DNA of 64,000 nt from positions 4,340,001 to 4,404,000 of the forward strand of contig JBLDXI010000013.1 in the NCBI GenBank assembly GCA_047495785.1, given 5' to 3'. This DNA is from Lepidodermella squamata. Taxonomy: Eukaryota > Gastrotricha. Position 1 is the stretch's first letter, and each line of letters starts with the position of its first letter. Under the pieces are notes generated by a model. The model saw only the letters and a list, made by a program, of their open reading frames with translations, did not search any database and was not told where the DNA came from. This document shows, piece after piece, positions 22,148-33,300 of the stretch. Position numbers and translations under genes: made by a program.

Positions 22148-23119
22148 ATGGCTTCAACTGCAAACAATGACTTGAATTCAACTTGTGACTACCGTGAATT
22201 TTGCCTCGTTCAACTCAAGTGGGACAATGATAGCGCAAATGGATTCCACTATGGTGGCGGATGGATTGTTACCAATTCCTGTGTTGTTGGTGAAAACGCA
22301 TCTCGTCTTCCTCGTATGAAGATTTCATACCGTTTGCCATCTGGCGTTACTAAAGAGCTACAGCCCATTCCTAATAGACTCTGCTTCTTCAAAAAAGCCG
22401 TAAGCGGAGTTACAGATGTCATTGACAACCAAGTTCCTGACATTGCCATATTTCGTCTGGAAGATTTTGAACTGCCGTTCCCCACTGCTATCAGCGACCA
22501 AGCACTCACACCTTTAGCTGTTAACTTGTCTGGCGACTATTCGTTGAATGCTGGTGACAAAACGTTTACGTTGTGGTATGACAAGTTCGGCGAATTGCAC
22601 CGTTCAGAAGAAGAAGGTGTTACTTTCAAAGGAGTATGTTCTCGCATGACTTATGTTATATATTTGCTAAATATCTGTCTTTTATAGGGACTCTTTTATC
22701 GCACTATCGGCAGTCTCAAGCCAAGCTCGTCTGGAGCTCCAGTTTATTCAGAAGCTTCCCGCCATTTAGTTGGTGTTCATTTTGCCTGCGACAGAGACAG
22801 ATCTATCGCTGTGTCTTTCAGTCTGGCATTTAGAATTCTTTCTGGACAAGTTCCTTGTATCAGTAATGCTCAAGTCGTCATTACGATGCTTCTTAATCCG
22901 AATCTCCCGCAAGTGGCTCGCTCCATCGTTCAAGAAATTGTGACTTGTCGTGCTAATGGTCGTGAGCATTCCGCATCTAAACGTTTTCTTCAATTGGCAT
23001 GTGATCCAGCTGCTGACAGTGATGATGTTCGCTTTTTAATTGAATGTACTGTACGTATGTGTGAGTGTCTCAAACATGGAATTGTCCCTGTTGTTCCTCC
23101 ACTCGGATATACTATCTGA
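22148..23119 (+). CDS. trypsin-fold (HtrA-like) protein with catalytic His replaced by Cys
   Basis: Exons 22148-22633 and 22688-23119 (54-nt intron, GTATGT...TATAG) give 305 aa. GGGWIVTNSCVV (residues 36-47) matches the GSGxIxTNxHVV box of trypsin-like peptidases, but Cys45 sits where the catalytic His belongs. DIAIFRL (Asp98) fits the Asp box, and PSSSGAPVY (Ser177) followed by LVGVHF fits the GxSGxP nucleophile box. After residue about 215 a helical, Cys-containing C-terminal part ends VVPPLGYTI. There is no signal peptide. Proteolysis by the normal triad looks impossible; a binding or pseudoprotease role is the simplest reading. A truncated copy of its 5' end lies 1.9 kb upstream. Confidence 0.65.
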
Positions 23120-24270
23120 ATACTTCGTAGATGTTATCGCGCTACATTGCTTGAAAAATGAAACGATTAATAAAAATTGAATGAAAGCTATTCAAGCATT
23201 GTGACGCCAAAATTGCGTCTCAAGAAAAATCTAAAAATTAAAAATTGTCGTTCTTGCGGCAAAACCGGCTCATTTTTCGCCTACTGTCCTCATTTACGAA
23301 ACCCTCCTCGAATACAAAAATTCAGCATAGGTCGTAATTTTAAAAATCGGTGAAATACGGTGGACAATTTTTTCTTTTCACGGTAGGTAAGAGGTAAGGT
23401 ACTGTAGTTAATTATAAAATCAAGTATCAGATTGCCTAAAGACCCGGGTATTTACATTTAAACACTTATTTGTTGTACAGGTGGTTATTAATTATTTTGC
23501 ATTAGTCCTTGATTACTTAGACGAAAATGTCAGGTAGGATTGATTGGGGCAGGTTGAACTTTTTGATGAATTCACGGAAGAATTTCGGGATTCCGACGCG
23601 GGCACCAACGAGCAACCCGATAGAAAACAAGTATAGAAAACATAATTTCGGTGTTTTAAATAAAAGGAATTAATTTTAATAATTAGTCTAAATTGAACCA
23701 GTTTCTGCATGATCCAGATAGGTGGAATTTAGATCTACATTCTGATACTTTGGAGCGAACTTGGATGATTTTTTCTGGAAATTTTAAAGAAATCCGCCCA
23801 GAAAAAACAACACGAAACTAACCGGGCATTCAAGTTCATCGCTTGAAATATCAAAACTTAGCTTTCGCTGTGATCTACCGGGATCTACCGGTGATCTACA
23901 CGGGAAAAGCTCAGAAACTCTAAAATGAGAGACGACGACACAAGGCCTGATCCAGAGGTGACCCTTACTTTTGTCGGATTTCAAATTTCGCAAATGCCGA
24001 TATTTCACTAGATGTTATTGAAGAGACAATTGTCAATTGCGGTAATTCAGTATAGTTAAAGTCACTCCAAGAAATCTAACTGATATTTTCCCACGAAGGA
24101 CTAAAGTACTTATACGTTGAAGATGACTTGCTTCTCCCACACTATTCTCTGATGAGTAAGACGAAAAGCCCGAGCTTCTATCAAAACGAGTTGCTTTATT
24201 CCGTATCAAATCAATGAGCTGTGCAACAAAAAGCGCATCAGTTATGCAGTATGGTAAAAAATCTTGGCGA
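23120..24270. other. intergenic, no gene seen
   Basis: AT-rich 3' flank and repeat-like sequence. The words around 23700-23790 (TACATTCTGATACTTTGGAGCG...) resemble those at about 19740-19790, which points to another dispersed repeat. No protein-coding frame is supported. Confidence 0.4.
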
Positions 24271-24879
24271 TCAACCACTTTTCGTTTTGCCGCCCTTGCC
24301 CTTGCCCTTGCCGCCTTTGGGACGATTCTTCGAGTGGCAGCACTCGTTGACAGTGTTGTGCTTCGAGCAGTCGATATTGATGTTGCAGTTGATCGACGGG
24401 ACATTGCCGCGGATGACAGCGCCATCGTCCGTCAGCTCGACACTGTATTTCGGATTGCGGCACTTGTAAGTGTTGCCGCGAACCAGGCAGCAAACTTGTT
24501 GCGAACAATCGCCGTGGCGCTTGCAGGCTCCGTTCGACGGCTTCGCACCACGAGATTCCCAGCCAGTAGCTTCAGCATCAGCCTCAGCAAGATCGCCTTC
24601 GCCATCGGCTTCCGCGTCCTCGAGAGTTGTGAAGAAAGACCCGTCGCCGCAGAGAGCGCCGCCGACGAACCCTGAGAAATCGTTGTCTTCGTCTGACAAC
24701 AGGTTGGTCAGGATTGGCTTGCCGACGTAGTTCCACAGCTTGCCCCAGATCGAGCGTTCAGTGCTTGAAAACGTTCCGCGTTCGTCGCCAGTGTCGCCGC
24801 GAGCATTTTCCTGGTCTTCTTCCTCCAACGCCGATGAGGTTACGATGCAAAGAGCAAGCAGCAAAATAGTAGCTTTCAT
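24271..24879 (-). CDS. secreted cysteine-rich protein
   Basis: A single exon of 202 aa, starting with a clear signal peptide (MKATILLLALCIVTSSA, cleavage near residue 17-18). An acidic propeptide-like region with many Glu/Asp/Ala follows (to about residue 110). Then comes a Cys cluster, ACKRHGDC-x4-CC-x7-C, and a second group, C-x3-NIDC and CC, and the chain ends in a Lys/Gly-rich tail (GGKGKGKGGKTKSG). The C-x6-C-x4-CC pattern resembles dickkopf/prokineticin/WAP-type disulfide domains, but no family can be fixed by eye. Exon GC is well above the flanks. Likely an extracellular matrix or secreted effector protein; the function is unknown. Confidence 0.7.
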   Translation of the reverse strand: MKATILLLALCIVTSSALEEEDQENARGDTGDERGTFSSTERSIWGKLWNYVGKPILTNLLSDEDNDFSGFVGGALCGDGSFFTTLEDAEADGEGDLAEADAEATGWESRGAKPSNGACKRHGDCSQQVCCLVRGNTYKCRNPKYSVELTDDGAVIRGNVPSINCNINIDCSKHNTVNECCHSKNRPKGGKGKGKGGKTKSG

Positions 24880-25992
24880 TGTGTGTTTGTAATAAGGTGA
24901 TAGTGAATTGAGTTGTACTGAAAGCTAGTGAGTGTACTAGGGTTTGTTAAATCGTTGGGTTTTATTGACGGCGAAGATAAATGGTGACACAGGTGGCTGG
25001 CGCCAAGAGAAGTCCATCTCGCGTGGTACCATTTTCGTAGCCTGATGCTTTACGTTTATTGCGAGAAGCAGATGGTGGCCTCGAGCTCAGTTTCAAGACC
25101 CGTCAGTAGCCGAATTTCGCGTTTTTATTCGCGATGTTTTTAAAAGTACCTAGGTGAAATTTAGAGGGAAGAAATAATTACACCCTGATCAGAAGAGGTC
25201 AGCTAGAAAATGATTTTGCTCATCTAAAAGATAACAAGACTCTGAATGGCAAGCAGATTTAGCGCATCTCTTCATAATAGGCCATAAATCGGTCTTTCGG
25301 AAGCTTGGATAGCTTCAAGGCACTTTGGTCACCCTAGACCCTGGCAGTTCTTATGACTTTTGCCAATCAAAAATCAAACCAGGCGAGGTGAGTTCGATGA
25401 AACTGGAAACGTGCCATTCCTTTAGATCATACAGTTTCCGTTAGGAATAACCAACATTTAACGAAAGTTCCAACCGGTATCTCAATTTCACTTGTAAGGC
25501 ACTGCCTATAGGCCATAAGGAAGCCAAAGTGACCCCTCGGTATAAAGGTCGCCTGATTTTTCGAGCTCATGTTGCCACTTAATTCTCCAAGTCAAATTTT
25601 CTCGGCTATTTTCTCTGTTCAATTTCAGCACTATTCCATCTATTTTTACGTTGGATATCAACGTCAACATTATCCGCCTTTTTCGTAAAATAAACTCTCA
25701 TAAATTGATGAAAAATAGTGTGTTCTGATCTCATTTTTATTCAGTTTTATCGTTACAATATACATCGGAGGGTAGTGAAGACAACGATGGTTCTATTAGC
25801 CATCAATAACACTAGTGCCTATTATCCGAAACGGCATTCAGTGCTATCGATGCGTTCTTTTATCAAACAAAAGGTTGGCGGTGAATCAAGGTTATACGCA
25901 ACCTCCTGTGCATCGCCCATTGTGAAGCACCTACACTGTACTACACTGGCACCTACACTGGCGATATTCCGCAAGCTCGATTTTGCGATTTT
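24880..25992. other. intergenic, no gene seen
   Basis: Promoter side of the Cys-rich gene, then AT-rich sequence without a supported frame. Short repeat-like words occur around 25190-25560. Confidence 0.4.
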
Positions 25993-26250
25993 TCACAAAT
26001 CGCAAATTGTTGTGCGAGCAGTGAGGGTTGAACCAGCGACCTTTCGATCAGCATTGGCAAAGCTTTCCTCTTCTACCGCGCACTTGAGGATCTCGGCGGA
26101 AACAACTTCGGTCCCGCCGCGTTGGGCAGCGACGCCGAGTTCGCTGCGAGGACCGTTGATGAAAGCAAACTTCAGCATCGCGTCGAAGCCCGCTTCTGCA
26201 GCGCCCATTTGCCATTTGCCAATCTGCCAACCAATTTTAACCCGTGTCTT
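25993..26250 (-). CDS. GC-rich coding-like island, possible isolated exon
   Basis: The minus strand carries an open frame (GKWQMGAAEAGFDAMLK... ending TTICDL) whose GC and Ala-rich codons stand out from the AT-rich surroundings. It could be a 3' exon or a gene relic. No partner exon or domain was found. Confidence 0.2.
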   Translation of the reverse strand, partial: KTRVKIGWQIGKWQMGAAEAGFDAMLKFAFINGPRSELGVAAQRGGTEVVSAEILKCAVEEESFANADRKVAGSTLTARTTICDL

Positions 26251-26507
26251 GAACTCTTGAAGTCAAAAGACCACCAAATTAACACAACTCAACGATTACT
26301 TTTTGGTGTTTAAAAAAGCCTCATATATTATCATGTAGCATGCTCCAAAACGACGATATCAAAAGATGAATAGATGATCAATAGATGAATGTCGTTGCTT
26401 GGCTTGTCTTTGGTCCTTCAATACCTATTAAACCAATATTGGGTCGATTCTGAGCGAAAAAGAGGAGATTTACTGCACCCTCATCTCCACTGGGAGAGAG
26501 GTATTAA

Positions 26508-28901
26508 ATGCTTACCACTAGCTCAACCAAGAGACATTGCACGATAGGAAAGCTATGCATCGTTATTATACCTTTCGTATCTCTTCTCGAGCTTGTGATA
26601 CTGCTTTTCGGCAACCAACTTCTGGTTCGTCTGTCGGCAAATCAACTCTACTTTCAGAAATTCTCGGCCCTGACGGCTAGGCCATCTACTTTGAAACACA
26701 AATCTGAAACGAAAGTCGATAATTATATTAGGATTACGCTGTCTTATGAGCCGCGACTTCCAATCGCCGATAATTTCACAATGCCCTTAGATCCAGGGAA
26801 GCGTATCGCTTTGATTATTAAGGTCGACGAGTCGTTCGCCGGTGACAGTTCGAAACCTATTTTGCAAGCTCAGCAAATAGTAATATCCCATCCTGGGGTG
26901 TCCTGCGCGTTGTATGTACCATTCGACCGAAGATTTGTCTGGCGAAATGCTTGGCTGGAGGACAACGTCAGAGCTGAAGTTATTTCAGTAGGCAATGATT
27001 TGGAATTAGCACCACGGTGCAAAATCGGCGAAAAGTCGAATGCAATCGGAGATTTTTCTCACGTTATTTCGATTGATTATCCTCAAGGGTATGGCACTCA
27101 CCTGCAAACAGCTATTCTGCAGCTTTCGAGGCCAAGTAATTTGATCAAAGGTTTAGTCGCTTTTGAGGATGAAATCATCGAAGAGGATTGCTTCAATAAT
27201 GCTGACAACATCAGTTTCGACAAATTCTCAAGCTGCTACAAAGGAATTTTGTTGCATAGAGGTTGTTATGGCTCTAAATCTGCTAATCAGAAGAGACCGG
27301 GCCAAGTGCTGCCAGTGGAACCTTTATCAATCGATTCTTTTCCGTCCAGCACGAAGCAAAATTTCAAGTATGCTGCATCGATTGTTGCTGGTTCGGCTGA
27401 TCACTTTCAACTCATGTGCCAAAGTTTAAGCGACTGCGGTTTTACCAGCCAGTGTGTTAATCACTATTTGCGAGAAGTCGAAGAACCAAAGCAAGTAATA
27501 TCATCCAATGACACTTCAGCGCCTTATTACGGCGATCTTTCAGCGACAAACAGGTGCGTTGAAGTCACGCGCGCTCTCGCTGTTTCAAGAAGACGATTCC
27601 AGTTAGCTAAACTCATCGCCATAAAAATACAACAGTCATACTTTCGCAATGTTACTAGATGGCTCCGAGAGGCCAAGAATAATTCTTCGTTTCTGGCTAG
27701 AAAATTTCTTGTTTACACTTGCGAAGATTGGATGGTTTGTGGAGGTAATTCGTAATTTTTTCCTTCTCCCTTATAATATCTGTGGATTATTTACACAGGG
27801 TTAGGCGATCGGTTGCGAGGAGTAGCCTCTCTTTATGTAGCAATAGTTTCTGGCCGAATCTTCCATTTAGATTGGGAAAAGCCGCTCCACGTCGACAAAT
27901 ATTTTGCTATAAATGATGAGTGGTACATCGACCCTGATCTCGGCGTCACGAAGACGATTTACAGCCATCAGCGCTCGCTGAGTAGAGCCCACCGGCATTG
28001 GTGGTGGCCGGTAGATGGATTAAGCGAGACGCTTCTAGCTGAGCTGAAAAATGAGACATTCAACGAGGAGCACGAGCAGCATTGGTCTTACGATATGACT
28101 TGCAACCGACTGACCCCATTGGTGCCAACTTTTCACAACGCAGCTTTTCAACAAGTGCTGAAAGAGATTTTTCCTGAAATTTTGGAATTATCCACAGAAA
28201 AATCGGCCTTTGACATAGACCTATCGATAATCATCTCAGCTGCGTATCAAGCCATGTTATCGAATCCGCAGCCTAAGCTGATTCAACTGATGAAAGAAAT
28301 CGTTCTGAACTCAACTGGAATACCGTCTTGGAGGCAATGGTTGAATGGCAACAATGGGAAATTCGTAAAAATTGGCATGCAAATCAGGATGGAACAATCG
28401 AATTGGCAAGAAGGTGGAAATCGAGTGAAAGATGAGCAAATACAATGCTTCGCAGCTATGGCGACCAATTTGTTGGAAATTTTTCGAAAAACAAGGCCGA
28501 CTCCTGAACTTAAAAACGTGTTCATTTACATCACCTCAGATTCGCCAAACGCAACTGCAATGATTATAGATTTACTGCCGAAATCAAGCGATGGCAAATT
28601 TATTGTTTTCGATACCGACTCTGCCTTTGTATCGCTTAACGTTTCGTTGAAACATCTGGATAGATCTGGGGTCTCGAAAGATCCGGAAATGGCGTGGCTG
28701 GAAATCGCGAGAGTCTACATGGATTGGCTGCTGCTGACTCAGATGGACTTTCTTCTAATAAGCCGTTCAGGTTTCGGTGAGACTGCCTCGCTCTACTCCT
28801 TGGCGCCTACTTGGCGACTGATGCATGGCGAAGTGACCGAAAAGAAAAAATGCCCGTTTGTCGAATTTAGCCGGGCACAAACGGATTTCGAATTTCGCTA
28901 G
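26508..28901 (+). CDS. type II membrane glycosyltransferase, fucosyltransferase-like
   Basis: Exons 26508-27744 and 27799-28901 (54-nt intron) give 779 aa. A single membrane anchor (residues about 17-38) follows a short cytosolic tail, as in Golgi enzymes. About 350 stem residues with paired Cys come next. The catalytic part starts at the splice junction with CGGLGDRLRGVASLYVAIVSGR (residues 412 on), the GxGDRxRG loop of fucosyltransferase-like GT-B enzymes, followed by FHLDWEKP. It ends with TSDSPNAT, then DFLLISRSGFGETASLYS, the conserved C-terminal nucleotide-sugar region of that superfamily. Several NxS/T sites are present. Donor and acceptor cannot be stated; GDP-fucose is a guess from the fold family. 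A long N-terminal stem of this size is unusual. Confidence 0.6.
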
Positions 28902-29367
28902 TCATATTTGTATGATATAACATGAGAAGAAATCTATATTTGAGTGAAGCACGAAATAAAGATCGAGTAAAACAAATGAAACGAGTGAAATCGAGGCGGA
29001 ACGAGCGAAACGAGTGAAATTTCACGGTAATTTCGCTCTCCATGCAGTAGGGTGTTGTATCAGGACAAATGCTGGAAGCCGGCGACCCAGCGCATACCGC
29101 CGTTTTGTTGTGGCATTGAAACAAGCGAATTCCGGAAGTTTTGCCATGCTCAAGGTTGCTTTTTGTGCGAAATTCATCTTTTGAATCAAATGAATTGCAC
29201 TGTTCTCCTGAAAAGAAATTGAAAGTGTTTCAGGGCGAAAATCACGAATATAAATCAATGTAGTTGCAGCAGCCATTCATGTCACCCGTATTATTCACGT
29301 GCCAACAATCATCCAAGTTGGCAATGCAAACTTGATGAGGATAATCAGTTGCAGCAGTCCATTTTAG
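28867..29367 (-). CDS. 3' part of a cysteine-containing gene, partial
   Basis: Exons 29367-29286 (after a TTCCTCAG acceptor) and 29207-28867 can be joined in phase over a 78-nt intron, giving ...CIANLDDCWHVNNTGEQCNSF... followed by FQCHNKTAVC and ICPDTTPYC. Spaced Cys and an NxT site suggest a secreted domain. The upstream exons are missing: the foldback element at 29506 begins 140 bp away and may have interrupted it. The predicted stop overlaps the end of the glycosyltransferase gene by 35 bp on the opposite strand, so the true end may be earlier. Confidence 0.3.
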
Positions 29368-29505
29368 CTGAGGAAGAAAAAATTGCAAAACGAGAATTTT
29401 TAATAAAAAATCACGGACAGCATTTTCGTCATCAACTTTTTCTATCGAACCCTATTCCAACGAAAATTTGAGGACTGTTTACCGCAGACTAGATCTATCG
29501 ATTGG

Positions 29506-29940
29506 TGAAAATTGCTTCATAAACATCCTCATGGCATAGAGAATAGAGTTATCAGAGATGAAACTCCTATTGGAAACTTGAAGTTTTAATTCTTTTGCCG
29601 ATTTTCGTAAGAACCCCCAAAAAGTGACCTTCGGGAAAAACGCTATGACGTCAAATCCATTCGTTTCCGTACGGATTCCTTCGAACTGGTTATAGTTAAA
29701 ACCAATCCCCATCGATTAAAATAAAAAAATCGGAATTCCATGATGGGGGATAGTGGGTATAGCGCGTGGAAAAACACCCTTTTTTACGTGTAAACATGTG
29801 TGCTTAAGTTTCAAAAAGATCCGCCATATTGAAATTTTACGAAAATCGGCAAAAGAATTAAAACTTCAAGTTTCCAATAGGAGTTTCATCTCTGGTAACT
29901 CTATTCTCTATGCCTCATGGTTATGAAGTTATTGAAAAAA
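29506..29940. mobile_element. foldback element with about 105-bp nearly perfect arms
   Basis: The left arm (29506-29612) includes GCATAGAGAATAGAGTTA, ATGAAACTCCTATTGG and ATTCTTTTGCCGATTTTCG. The right arm (about 29835-29940) has the exact inverse words in reverse order, differing at only a few bases. The 220-bp loop has no coding frame. High arm identity implies a young insertion or ongoing gene conversion. Confidence 0.85.
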
Positions 29941-30333
29941 ATGCGATGCAAGAAAATATTACCCATACCAACTTTATTTGCTGACCTTAGAATTTCAAGG
30001 CCCAGAATTTTGTTGATAGACAAAACAGCGCTTCATTTTCAACAATATGTTTTATTTTACTTGCATGAAAACAAGAAAGCTTTGACGCGCATGAAAAAAT
30101 TGTCTCAGCATTGGAATTGCGCGTCTTGACGTCGCATACCTCAAAATCAAGCAGATTTTATTATTAGCACAAAAATAACAGCAAAATGTGTCTTCATTCA
30201 TTCAAGTTGCGTGATTGACAACGAATTTGTTCACCAATATCATACATTATATGACTTATAGCAATAATACAAAATTATTCTCCATTAATTCAGTCCAGGA
30301 ATAAAATTACGATAAAAAACGCGTTCATTTATT
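29941..30333. other. intergenic 3' flank of HD-PTP, no gene seen
   Basis: AT-rich sequence between the foldback element and the HD-PTP stop codon. A short plus-strand frame (29917-30129) has no support. Confidence 0.4.
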
Positions 30334-33300
30334 TCAAGTCGGATTGCTGTTTGTTGAATTGCTTCGCAATTTCCAGAGTGGATCCAATCCACCCAATGGA
30401 TCATCTTTCGCCTCAGCCTCAACCTTTTCGGCAGAAACCAACCCAGCATCGATGTCGGACTGGCGTTTCAAAAACGCTGCCTTCGAAATTTTCTGCTTCG
30501 CTTTTTTCGACAACTCCCCCGAGTCATCCATCGAAAACAGATTCGGGTCAACTAAGACCGATGCGATAGGCGATGCTGATAAATTGATAGCCGGGGCTGG
30601 TTTCGCCTCATTTTTGTTCCCATTATTGCCGTTAGAATGTGAATTGGCCTCATTTCGGACAGTTTTCGGTTCATTCGTTATAGCAATCGGTTCTGATTTC
30701 GATTTATCGATTTTTTCCGATTTTTCAGCTTTCGACCCCTCCGAGCTACGCCTCGACTCGTCCTTCGCCTTATTCGACGGCGTGAACGTCAACCCAGACA
30801 GCAGATTCTCAATGTCCGAAATAGTCGCAGTCGCGGCTAAAACTTCAGCCGTAACCGAGTTCGATTTCGCTGAATTTGGTTGGTTGGCATTGTTAGCCGT
30901 TCGAATAATCGCCGGGACGTCGGTTATGTGCGACGTCTCCACTACGGCGTCGCCGATGACGTGGTGCAGCGCGGTGGAGAACACGTCGTAGAGGTGGCGA
31001 AGGTGCTGGCGTTCTTGCACGCAGCCGCGGCGTTGAGATCGCAAGCGACGGACGATGCAGAGCAGATCGAAGGGCGACAAACTCGAGGCTGGCATCGGCC
31101 AATCATTGCCTTTCCGAGATGCTTGTTCGATTTCCTAAGAAAATAAAAAATGAAAAATAAAGCAATCAAGTCTTACGGAGTAGAAATCGAAACTAATTTA
31201 CACATTTTATAACCAATCCAGATCAAGAATATAACGAATGGGTGTGCCAAGTACGCACCCCAAATTTAGCGCTAAATTTCCCTCAAATTTCCCTGATTTT
31301 TCGTGTCTTTTAGAGAATCGTTGCGTGGTCAGTATACGAGTTAGGTTAAATCTGCAAAAAACTGCAGACTTTGGAAGTGAACTTTATCGAAGGCTGAAGC
31401 TTGCGGGATGCCATTCTTTGGCCAGTAGGGTGTCTTCACCCTCGAACTGCATGGCTCCAAAAGGAAATCTTGTAAAAGCTCCTCATTTCCCATAAATTAA
31501 AAAACTGCGTCAGAAATTTCTTTGCAAATTTGGGGCACTTTACCATATACTTCAGAATCCAGATTGCAAGTATCGATTTTACAAATCAGTGATTTTTCCT
31601 ATATCAGCCGTTCGGGAAACCAACATCGATAATTTTTTACGTAGCTTAGGGCGCCAGGTAGCTAAAATAAACACTCCTAGTTTCAGGGAGGGCATTAGTA
31701 TCGATCAAACACTAGTATCGATCAAAACGCCGAAATCGCAAAGAATCAAAGATAAATTTAGGGCAAGGACGCTTTTGAAGATTCGACAGCGAATTTGTGC
31801 ATAAATAACTTTTCAGCATTTTCGAGAAAATAACTGCAAAATAATTTAACAATCGAAAATATTCCAAAATTTCTTTAAAAAGAAATATTCAAAAAGAAGA
31901 ATCAAGATTTTGGGTTTATTTTATTATAATTCATTTTAGGGCATATTTTAAAATAAAATTCAGTATTTTTACTTAGAATTAAATATTTAAATTTAGAAAA
32001 AATATGAAAGACCGGTCATACCGATAGCAAGCAGAAAGCGGCCAAAAACACGCCAGTCCAGCCCGAGCCATTCGAACAGTGAAGCAGCACACTGTGACCC
32101 TGTCGATTGCGCTGAAGCGCCCAGGCGTAACGCACCGCATGAACGAACTCAACGACCAAGCGCGAATTCGCCGCAGCCGGGTTCAATTTCAACCCGGGCC
32201 ACAGGCAGAATTGCAGATGCAAAATGACGCGAGTCGCTCGAGGCGGCGTCATACAAGTCACGCTAAGGACTCGTTCGCGCCAAAACAACTGCGAACTGCC
32301 GTCCTTCTGACTTGGATAGTCTTTGACAGTTTTCAGCTGAATTTCAAAATCACCACATCGCAACGGCGTCGATTGGTGTGATGGCCAAAATTGAACCAGG
32401 CTCAGCGTTGAAAATGCGTCCAAATCTAATAGGGTGACCAATGTTTCGCACTGTTCGTTCCAAATCATTCGCCAAAATTTGACCAAAGTATGGCTAGTCG
32501 GGCCCTGGGCTGCGATAAATCTCGGGCAATGAGCCGCGTCCAAGCCCTGAAATTCAACCCGACTAGCGTTGATATAATCGTCTTCCAGCTCGGCGTTCGA
32601 ACTGTTATTCGTAACTCGCGTTGGTGTTCCGATAAAACTTGGTTTCGCTTGGCTGATCAGTTTCACGCGGTTGAAATCATAGGGCAAGCAGTCGTTTGAT
32701 AGATTTTGGTTAACCGGGGCACATTTCGCCACTGAGCATGTCAAACGGGCGCATTCGCGTTCTTGGTGTTCGAGTAGGATTTTCAGGTCTTTGTCGAGTA
32801 GCGTGGGTGATTGGTCGAGGGCGGCGACTATCGAGTCGATTCGCATGGCCTCGGATCGCAAGTGCTGCATTAGCTTCTCATTAGAACGCACTTTGGTCCA
32901 TTTCCACTGAAAAAGCGATAAAAAATAATTAGCAAAATTTTCGTGGTTCCCCGTTCTTATTACACGCACTTAGGCCAGATTCAAACTTTCCAATATATTT
33001 TTGAAATTCGATTATTTAGAAGCAGAAAATCACCAACATTTTTATTTCCACTAGTTTCAATAAAATAACCGAAAAATTTCGAATTACAAATTAAAAAGAA
33101 TACTTAATCTCATGCGCAAATTTTGAAAATTATTATAAAATCTGAAATCAATAAATAACTGGAAATAAAATAGTAACTCTTATTAGGAAATTTTTTCAAG
33201 AATCAAATCGATTACAATATCTAGCTTTTACCTCGCTTTCGAATGACGGCGACGACTTGGACTCGCCATTGCTAGCGCTCGTTTGGCTCGGGGACGGCGC

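Noticed and set aside
26020-26060. tRNA-like T-arm (GGTTCAACC on the minus strand)
   Set aside because: Stem bases do not pair and no anticodon or acceptor arm fits around it.
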